Of a stretch of DNA of 64,000 nucleotides, positions 55,572-64,000 are shown in pieces. A program made the position numbers and the translations under genes. Source of the stretch: Clitoria ternatea (Eukaryota; Streptophyta; Magnoliopsida; Fabales; Fabaceae); NCBI GenBank assembly GCA_037962975.1, contig CM075672.1, positions 122,064,001 through 122,128,000 on the forward strand. The letters run 5' to 3'. Under the pieces are notes generated by a model. It had not been told where the DNA came from. It saw only the letters and a list, made by a program, of their open reading frames with translations, and did no database searches. How positions within the stretch are numbered: the first letter of the stretch is position 1; each line of letters starts with the position of its first letter.

Positions 55572-56113
55572 TCAGCAGTACGTTCATCCGGTACCGTTCG
55601 TAGACCATGCATTCGACATGCAAGCGCCCCCTACCTTTAGAGGAACCTCAGAAACCTTTCCGTTCTTGTCGTTGGGTCCGATGTCCTTCTCCTGGTTCGT
55701 TCGGTCTTCTTTGGCTTCGTCGTATCCTGCGCCTAATTCTGGGATGGAGTGTGGTCCGTTCTTCAGTACTGCAATCAAGATCTCCAGGAGCGAAGAGTGA
55801 GAGAAGAGAAGAAGGAGGATGGAGACGAAGAGAGAAAAGTAGAGGATGAAGTGACGGAGGAAGGAATAGCGAGTGTGTCCTTAACCAAAGGCTTACGTTT
55901 TTATATATATATATATGCGCACGAGTAAGAGAAGAGTGGGATGGGAGAGTGTGAGCTCAGCAGCCACGCGCACTCCACCCATCCCCTGACCACCACCATT
56001 TTTCATATTTTAAAGCTTAAATCTACTTGGTTATATATATAATTAACGGTTATTTTCTTAATGGTTTATTCTTCATTCGGCATTTAGTTTCAAAACTGGG
56101 ATGTTACAGTACT

Positions 56114-56544
56114 TATCCTGATATGTCTCTACATGCCATAGGCATTGTGGCAACATGCACTAATGCGCCGATCTCATGCGTTTATGGTAACCACTACGGG
56201 ATTGGGACGCCTTCCTGTATGTCGGATACAGTAACACATAGATCAGGAAAGTGTAATGTTGTAACTGCTTATAGTGAATGTATTGAACCTATCCAGTGGT
56301 ACTGGATAAGAATGTGAGAGTTGTGATGAATAAACTGAGAATTGATGAGTGGTTACTCACTTTAGATATATGAGATTTTGTACTTGGACAAAGGAATGAT
56401 GATAATCATATCCTGTTGGACTTTGGAAAGTCTGATATTACTTCATGATGTCATTGGACCTTATTGGTGTGTGGCCGAAGTGTGGCCTTACGATGTATGC
56501 CGACGTTAAACTTCAAGGACGAAGTTTCTTTTTGGTGGGGTGGA
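56114..56544 (+). other. B interior, right part, ending in the purine tract
   Basis: Non-coding, continuous with 51073-53057 before the solo LTR insertion. The last bases TTTGGTGGGGTGGA (56531-56544) are the likely purine tract. Confidence 0.6.
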
Positions 56545-59500
56545 TTATAATACCCTAAATTTTAAAGAAAACAATTTATTGAATATTGGTAATTAATTAT
56601 TTATGGTCCAATAATTGTGGGAAGATTAATTTGGCATTAGAGGTGAATTATCGGTAAATTAAGAATTACCAGAACTGGATGATTTAACAGATGATGTGGG
56701 ACTCACTTGGTCAAATTAAATAATTAATGGGTCTAGAATACTTATAAAATTATTATGGTTATGGTGGTATAATTGAACTAATTTTTAGTGTTAAGGAGAT
56801 AATTAATTGGACACAATGTATGGCATTAAACGGTAAATATACGAGCCAAAATGGAATTAAAAGAAAATGAAAATTCCTATATTCCTTTCTCCACTCAACC
56901 GTAACACCATTCCCTCTCTTTTCCACCATCTTTTGCCAAATGGGTAAAGGAATTATTGAGCAATGGAAAAAGGCATGATGATGCACTCTATTGACCAATG
57001 GATAATGACCAAAAATTGCATTTTTCTTTCTCCTTTTCTCCTCATTATCGTGGGATGCTTCTTCCTCTCTACTTCTCTTTACTTTTTCTTCTTCTCCTCC
57101 CTTTTCACCAAAAACCAAACCCACCTCTCTTCCATTCCATTTCTTGCCTAAAACTAAAACTAAGCATGGATTTATGGATCATTTATGGCATATTGGAGTA
57201 AAAAGGTTGGAGCATCTCCTTCTCCTTCCTTCTTATTTTGTTTTTAGGTTGGTTTGGGATTATGAGGTAAGGTTTTGGAACCCCCTTTGCTCTATTATGG
57301 TTTTTATGTTATTTGAGTTAAAATGGTGGTGTTAGAGGTTATGGGTGTTAATGGGAATGTTGAAACCCTATGCTTGAATAATGAGGGTGTGATTTTGAAT
57401 ATGGTTTGATGTTGGGTGATGTGGAGAGTTATAATGTCCATGATGTTTTAAGAAGATGGTAAAGATTGATGTTGGGTGGTAATTTTGATGAAAACCCTAG
57501 GTTGATAAATTGGGGATTTTTAGCAAAACTAGTGAATTTGATGATTTTGGTACTTTAAAATGATTTATATAAAAGGAATGAATTGTTAGAAGCATTGAGA
57601 TTGATTAATGAGGTTGATGAAATCTTGAACTAAACTTATATAGGTAAGTATGATGATTTGAGGAATTGAGCTTGAGAATGATTATGTGATGTTGTAGTTG
57701 GGTGTTGTTAGTTATGAGGGAAAAGGATAACAATAATTATGGATGACGATTGATGAAGGATACTTGAGTTGATGAGTAATTAGGCCATGATAAATACCAT
57801 AAGAGTTGTTGATTGATGATGGTCTTGAATGGTGCCAAGAGACTTATAATGAATTTGAATAAATTGTGATGATGGTTGAGTAATTCACATGATGATTTAG
57901 AAGACTTATGGGTAAGAATACGATATTGTTGATGTTGGGTATAATTAACCTTTTGAGACCTAGAGAGTCTTGATTTTACGAAAGGAATTCACGAAGCCTA
58001 ATATAAGCATGTGAATTGGGGTTTAGTCAAGTCTAAGACTTGATAATGAGTTTTAAGAAAATGATGCCTTCTGATGGCTTATTGATGGCATGTATATATG
58101 TGTTTGTTGATAGGATCGTATTCTGGATGATGATACAGAATAATCGAGGCAATCAGAGCGTTTGGATTGTGGTTCTTCTCTCGAGGTAGGAGAGGAGTTT
58201 ATATTTCAAATTGCATGAGTGGATAATTGTTAATTATGTATATGTATGAACTCATGCATTGCTTTGCCATGAATGTGTTAAATGTTGAATTGATGATGTG
58301 ATGAATGATGGCTTGGTTTTGTCGAATATTAAGGAATTGTATATGTATATATGTATATATATAGATGCGAAATGAAGATGAATGTTTATTTGTCCCTTGG
58401 TTGGACATGAATTAATTGTTGATGAAAATCTATGAATTGGTATATCACTTGAGGTGTAAAGTGTTGTTATGATGATTATGCATACAGATGAGTGGGGTAG
58501 TGATGAGAAGTGTTTTAAAAACCTTCCTTATGTAATTAATGAATTAGAATTAAAAATAGAGAGGCATAGCTTGTTTGGGATAGGCCTATATACATAAGTA
58601 AATATATGTATGGTGTTAAATTAGGCCAACTATGTATGAGAAGGATATTGGCATGTGAAGTGGAGTGAAAAATCTAAGTATTCAGCGTGTGATGGTTATC
58701 TCGCTCAAGTGAGATGGATTCTCGCTCAAGCGAGAGTCCCCTGCATCAGAGGGGTGGCCTTTGGCCTAATCTCGCTCAGGCGAGAAGTGGTCTCGCTCAA
58801 GCGAGACATGTGTGGAATAGGTGGATGAGATACTGGACGAATCTCGCTCAAGCAGGTATGGCCGCGCTTGAGCGAGCGAGAGAGGAAATGGTTCTGGATG
58901 GATCTCGCTCAAGCGAGTGATGAGGTGTGGTGAGGCTTTCTCAAGCGAGCGAGTGTGGAAACGTCACTGGAGGAATCTTGCCCAAGCGAGAGTGGCCCGC
59001 TCAAGCGAGATCGGGGCCTGATGCTTAAAACTATACTCGCTCAGGCGAGTGGCCATGCGTAGGGAGTCTCGCTCAAGCGAGTGACCGTAGGTACACTGCT
59101 AGGAGCATTTCGCCTATGCGAGAAGGCTCGCCCAAGCGAGCTGTACCGATCTTGCTCAAGCGAGTGTGGGTCTCGCTTGAGCGAGTTACCCAAACCTTGA
59201 CATTTTGTTCCTTTCTCTTATGTTTTTTATGCTAAACCCCATTTCTTTATATTGTGAGATATTTGAGGAAATGTGTATGGGATTTTTGATGATGGCATGT
59301 CATGGTGGTAATTATAAATCATTGATTCATTTGGAATGATTTATTTATGATATATTCACCACCAAGAATGGGAAAGGAAGGAATTATAATAAGAGTTTAA
59401 TGATGGGGTTGTAAGATATACCCTTAGATAATTATAAAACCAATAATGGGATGATTTAATGACATGATATTTGTTATAAGTCAATAATTTGGAAATGAAA

Positions 59501-61723
59501 TTGATAATGAATAATGATAGACGATGATGTTGATCACTTCCTTGAATAAAGGGTGATTATTATTATTGATGAATTGTAGAATATCATTATGTGTGATACA
59601 AGTGTGACCTCGTATGTGTGGTTTGAATTATATCAATGAATCATCGTGAATACCACACCAATATATTTATATGAAACAATGGTGATGAATAATGAAATGA
59701 AAATCCACTAAATAATTATGTGATGGTATTGATGAAAGATTAATGGATGTTAATGATGATTTGTAATGTTTGTGATGCCATTGTGGTTGATTACAAGTGT
59801 CGACTTGCATGTATAATATATGATATATTGAGATGAAAATGCCACATATAAAACTTGAAAATAATGGCTAAAACCAATAATGATAAAATCCACTAAGTTG
59901 TGTATGGTGATTATGATGATGATGTTTGATGAGTGGCATTTAGGATGCACAGTGTGAGAAATGCATTTGATTTGCATTGCATCCATGGCATATCATACGC
60001 TGCCGGTAAGGAATATTAGGGGGTTCCCCCGGTTGGCCCAGTGGGAGGGTGGCTCAGTGCACGAGCATTCTTGTTGTTTCCCCTGTGACTCGGTGTGTGA
60101 GTCACAAAGCTGCCCTTAGTTTGGTGACAAGGCACCATATGTGGCAGGCCCAGTGGGCGGGCGTCTCTGTGATGCTCGGTGTCTGACGGGGCACGGCTCC
60201 GTTGATGTGTGTTCAAGGGAGGCCCGTAGCACTTTTGGCAGTTGAGGCCATGTTGCTGATCCGCAAGTCATGGGGTGACTAGTGCTATAGATGGGCGATA
60301 GCGGTTTGGTACCAGTAAAAGATGTTATTGATATGCTTGCATACTTTGAGATATGTGTATACATTTTTCTACTGCAGTGGGGGCATAGTAGCACACCTAT
60401 GCTCGACCCATAATTTGGTGTTATTCCCACAGTCGGATCCGCATTTGTTGTCTGTTCCATTATGCATATGCATAAGCCATAAGAGCATTTGCATATAGCA
60501 TAGAGATATGCCAGAGTATGATGATGATTGAGGTTATGGTTTGATGATAACGAGATTGGTAATTTATGTACCTAAAAGACCACATAAAATTAATAAATGA
60601 TATGAATACACAGAACGATATTGAATGTGATGATATATGTGTAATGGCCCCATATGATAAAGGGCATGTTTATGTACGATTGATGATGATGATTGTTGGC
60701 CCATTGTGGCCTTGAGAAAGACCTGAATGGTCAATATTGATGATGTTGGCCCGTTGTGGCGTTGGAATTGATGTGTATATACTTGCTTTGCTATGATTTG
60801 ATTAAAGAATATGAAATGTGAATATATTGTTAAAATTATAATTTATGATGATCATTGATGCGTTTAGCAAAGCATACATGATGTTGATATGCATATGCAC
60901 ATAATTTCAATTGTATTCATATCGTCATTTGAAATGTATAACTCACTCTCCCATGTGGTCTACATTTTAGTATTGATGCAGGAATATCATGGGACGAGGA
61001 TGTTTACAAAGTAAAGTTTTTGGGAAGGTAAATAGTGGTAACGGAATGCCTTGGCCGATAGCGTTAGAAAATTATGGAGTTGTTTATAAAATGGATATTA
61101 TGATGTTGCTAATCACTGATATTGATTGATGAACTGTGAATAATGTATATATATATAGAGAGATAATGTATAGATATTGGAAGTATTAGATTTTTACCAA
61201 TCTGGTGTATAATAGGATGTTGATTTATTAATCCTCTAAGTACGTATAAGTATTAAAATACATAAATTGAGCATTGAACTGTTTATGGTCAATTATGAAA
61301 TATAAATATTGGAGATGTATGTTGCATGACTATATAGATGGATATGTATAAATATATTTAAGGCGTTGTATGCCTATGACTTATGTGTAAGATTGGATGT
61401 GGCCTAATAGGCTTGTGCTGTATATTTGCATGCTTTGTCGAGCCTTTTCTCATATATTCATATATGGGAATAGGCGCGTGCCCAGTATACACAATCTTCT
61501 TCCGCTGTAAACTCTGTTATTTTGTATACCGTTATGGGCAAACTATTTACCGATCTAGTTATAGATTATCAAATCTCACCCTTTGGTTTTCTGTGGTTTG
61601 AGTCTTGATGTAGTCGTGGTGGTGTTTCAAAATTATTTCGAATGCGAAAAATTTATTCTTATTTTTATTGTTTAATTATTTAGATTACATCGGGATTCGA
61701 GTTCAGAAAATTGGGGTGTTACA
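56545..61723 (+). repeat. B 3' LTR (5.2 kb)
   Basis: Starts TTATAATACCC after the purine tract (one change would give the usual TG start) and ends GGGGTGTTACA at 61723. The inner 2.85 kb are repeated as the truncated 5' LTR. Palindrome array 58695-59190. A T/C-rich leader-like stretch lies near 57020-57150. No gene inside; open frames are short and lack family features. Confidence 0.8.
58695..59190. repeat. Array of CGCTCAAGCG palindromes, B 3' LTR
   Basis: About 17 sites, including CTCGCTCAAGCGAG at 58732, 58793 and 59066. Sites before 58870 have no partner in the truncated 5' LTR. Confidence 0.9.
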
Positions 61724-62844
61724 GTTAGTTTTTTAGTTCATCTTATTTTATTATACTTTTGTTTTATTTGACACTCAATGTAGCGATATTAAAAATGAGA
61801 AAAATTTTGATAACATAATAATGCTAAAAATGGTATTGTCATAAATTTTTAAAAGTGTATAATGATAATTAAACATCCATTAAAAATTATAAAAAAGATA
61901 ACAATTAAATAAATGATTAAAGAATAAAGTAAATAAATAACTAAATGATAATTAAATGAACATTATAAACATAATAAATAATAAATATATAACAATAAAA
62001 ATAGTTGAAATAAGTAAGTAAGTAAATAGCATGTAAATGAATGAATGATTAAATAATAGATAAACTATAAATTAGTAAGTAACTAGATAAATAAATAAAA
62101 TGAGAAAACTAAATTATCAAGGGACAATAATAATAGAAATAAATAAAATAAATAAATAAATTGATATTTAAATAAGTCAATAAATGAATTAACAATTAAA
62201 TAAACAAATAAATAAATGAATAAGTAAATAATTACATGAATGAATAAACAATAACTAATTAAAACAAATAAATAGATACAATAAATAAATAAATAAATAA
62301 ATAAATAAATGAAAACAAAAGGGAAATTACCACGAGAAAGGAAATTACCACCAATATATATAGGCGGTAGAAATTATTTTTATTTTTATTGTTTTTCATA
62401 ATTATCTATAACTATACTTTGGGTATTTTTATAAGATAAATTTTATACTTAAAATTTTGTTATGGACACTCAAAATGTACTTAAAATAAATATACGTATT
62501 CAATATATTTCTTTTACTCTAATTATCTCAATTACTAAATATTTAAATACCCGTTTTTATAAGTTTATTGATTTACTTTTCTAACCAAACGATCTCTAAA
62601 CTTTACGAAATTTTAAACTTATGCTCACATGCACGATTCTAAACTCCCTATTCATAATTTTTGATAACATTTTCTATACTTGTTTAGACCCAAACAACTC
62701 TATTCCCATAAAATCTTATAAATTACAACGATCAATCAGTTCTAAAGAACCTTAAGCTAATTTTGTTGAAATTATAAATTAAAATTTTCCTTACAATTTT
62801 ATCCTTTTATATAAAAAAATATAATAAAACTATAGGATGTTACA
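61724..62844. repeat. AT-rich low-complexity region with (AAAT)n
   Basis: Mostly AAATAA/TGAATGAA-type words, with a pure (AAAT) run at 62281-62310. It ends GGATGTTACA at 62844, which looks like an LTR end of the same style as B, but no matching start was found. No coding. Confidence 0.55.
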
Positions 62845-64000
62845 CCTAACAAGCTCCTAAAGTGTCAAGATCATCTCTTTTTAAGGTGACATTTATGCCT
62901 TGTTATTTGTAGGTTGTTAGCATTCCTTTTTAGGTTTAATTTCAAGTTTCCAGTAGCTGTATTTTGATCTTAGCATTCTGTTTTTGTACTTATTTTGATG
63001 TCTTTTGATGCATAAAACATTGCCTTCTATTGCCTATTTGATTTGGAAGTAGATGCTTACTTTACACTTTGTGTAGTTTGCCATTTTATGCCTTTTTTGT
63101 GCACTATTTTGGACCAATTGTCAAATATGTCTTGCTGCAGTAAATTACATAAAAAAAATAGAGTAAAAAGCTTAGAAAAACAAAGAAAAATGTGAAAAAA
63201 GTTAAAAAGTTCATTGGCCATTTGTTCCTATATTTGTTTAGGCCATTTTCTTATAAAAAAGAGTGGAAAAAGTGATTGAAAAACATGGAATAGCAAAAGA
63301 AAAAAATTCTAGCAGCTATATTTTTACTTGTGCAGTAGTTTATAGTGTTCATTTAGTGCCTAATTGACCATTTGCTGGAGGAAAAAATCATTTGGAAAAC
63401 TATACAAAGAGATTGTGAAGTTTCAATCATTCTAGAATTTCTAGTTTGCCTTTTGTTTGCTTACTTTCTTTCTTGCATTTAATTTTTAGTTTGTCTTTGT
63501 TGCATTCCAAGTTTGTTACATTATTTCATACTCTTGTGTGCTTTCTTTCATTTACCTTTTATTGCTTGTCAAGTTCTAGTTTGTCACATCCTAATTCTTT
63601 TGGTTTAGCTTCCTAATTTGCTTTTGCTTGCTTGTCTTTTTCTCTTTAGTTTTGTCCATTGAGTATTTCATTTCTTGGCATTCTTGAGATTAAGGCTTAG
63701 CGAGTTCACTATTATTTGGGTAGCATATTAAAGGGATTGAGATTTGACTAGTAGACTTGATCTAGTGCAATCTATAAGTATTGAGGGAAGTGGACATTTG
63801 AGTGAAAATACTTGTGAGCTTGAGTGCAAACAATTTTCTTTTTATTTTCTCTTATTTTTGTGCTAACCATTACTTTGAGTTTCCAAGTCTTTCTTTTGTA
63901 GCTTGGTGGACATCATTGGTGGACATTCTTAGTGGACTTGAAGACTTTTGGAAGCTTTTGCATTGGAGAGCAATTTTTGTAATAAATTAGGAATTAATTC
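62845..64000 (+). other. Likely 5' region of another gypsy related to C
   Basis: T-rich leader-like DNA whose layout resembles 34700-35540 of gypsy C: an A/G-rich block of AAAGAAAAA words (63150-63300), TTTGTC/CTTTC-rich text, then GTGGACATCATTGGTGGACA-like text near 63905 in the place where C has a GATGGAGCTTC stretch. Gag would lie beyond the window. Similarity is by eye only. Confidence 0.35.

Larger units (their letters stand above)
53058..56108 (-). mobile_element. Solo LTR of a gypsy-like family (3,051 bp)
   Basis: Starts TGTAACACC and ends GATGTTACA, flanked by perfect GTACT duplications (53053-53057 and 56109-56113). There is no interior, primer site or second LTR, so this is a solo LTR left by recombination between the two LTRs of an element. 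Minus orientation is favoured by a TATA-like (AT)n at about 55902-55915 followed on the minus strand by a leader-like region, and by the LTR ending in GGTGTTACA. It is clearly GC-richer than B around it. Microsatellites at 54466-54504 and 55553-55571. Open frames inside (for example 52963-53658 minus) have no family features. Confidence 0.85.
48188..61723 (+). mobile_element. B: gypsy-like element without coding (large non-autonomous)
   Basis: Truncated 5' LTR, primer site, an interior of about 2.4 kb once the nested 3-kb solo LTR is removed, a purine tract and a 5,179-bp 3' LTR. I find no gag, RT or integrase motif in 51058-53057 or 56114-56544. The phrase TTCAAGGACGAAGTTTCTTT and the GGTGGGG tract before the 3' LTR are usual at the end of Tekay-like gypsy elements, so it is a deletion derivative or a large non-autonomous relative of them. 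The outer target duplication cannot be checked. Confidence 0.78.

Noticed and set aside
57020..57335. Small hydrophobic open frames on the plus strand
   Set aside because: They overlap in several frames within the T/C-rich part of the B LTR, with no conserved motif.
62845..64000. Host gene 5' UTR at the window end
   Set aside because: Text layout is closer to the gypsy C leader, and no exon or splice signal was supported.

Overview
This is repeat-dense plant nuclear DNA, probably from a phaseoloid legume such as soybean or a relative. The plant assignment rests on interstitial TTTAGGG repeats, on Ty1/copia elements of the Sirevirus type with tRNA-iMet primer sites, on an Athila-type Ty3/gypsy element with a tRNA-Asp-like primer site, and on GT-AG introns. 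The legume assignment is an impression from repeat style and is not proven by anything read here. I see no intact host gene. The only host locus is a broken, spliced coiled-coil gene on the minus strand (exons at 15601-16255, 13982-15074 and about 3004-3224), whose second intron carries a 10-kb retrotransposon.

Layout. 1-1484: 3' end of a hAT transposon with decayed spliced transposase and a terminal repeat. 1930-2830: a non-autonomous hAT element. 3004-16255: the host pseudogene, containing a complete Sirevirus-like copia element (E1, 3678-13636, minus, TSD AAAGA) with gag-pol and an extra env-position ORF. 16403-16745: a MITE-like unit and a small tRNA-derived SINE-like insert. 16916-24512: copia element E2 (minus), gag only, its 5' LTR cut short. 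24510-24637: a repair scar with telomere repeats and copied LTR patches. 24638-28571 and 32905-33183: a broken Tekay-like gypsy element (A, minus) carrying a foreign LTR piece (27195-27878) and interrupted in its LTR by copia element E3 (28572-32904, minus, gag only, TSD TAAAA). 33187-38261 and 46262-48187: a chromovirus-like gypsy (C, plus), split by element D (38262-46261, plus, TSD CCTGC), an Athila-like element with gag and protease but no RT or integrase. 48188-61723: gypsy-like element B (plus), with a truncated 5' LTR, a non-coding interior and a 5.2-kb 3' LTR; its interior holds a 3.05-kb solo LTR (53058-56108, TSD GTACT). 61724-64000: AT-rich DNA, then what looks like the 5' part of a relative of C.

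How the parts relate. The window is a nest of insertions trimmed by deletions. Three of the elements (E2, E3, D) keep gag, or gag plus protease, with terminal repeats, primer site and purine tract but no polymerase, so they would have depended on enzymes of relatives. Element B keeps no coding at all. Most nonsense codons in the old coding regions are consistent with C-to-T or G-to-A change, as expected after cytosine methylation.

The most striking unexplained feature is that LTRs of unrelated families (copia E1, E2, E3; gypsy D and B; the solo LTR) each carry an array of short palindromes: ATCGAT-centred in the copia elements, CGCTYAAGCG-like in D and B, CGCCTAGGCG-like in the solo LTR. In E1, E2, E3 and D the array lies upstream of a recognisable TATA box.
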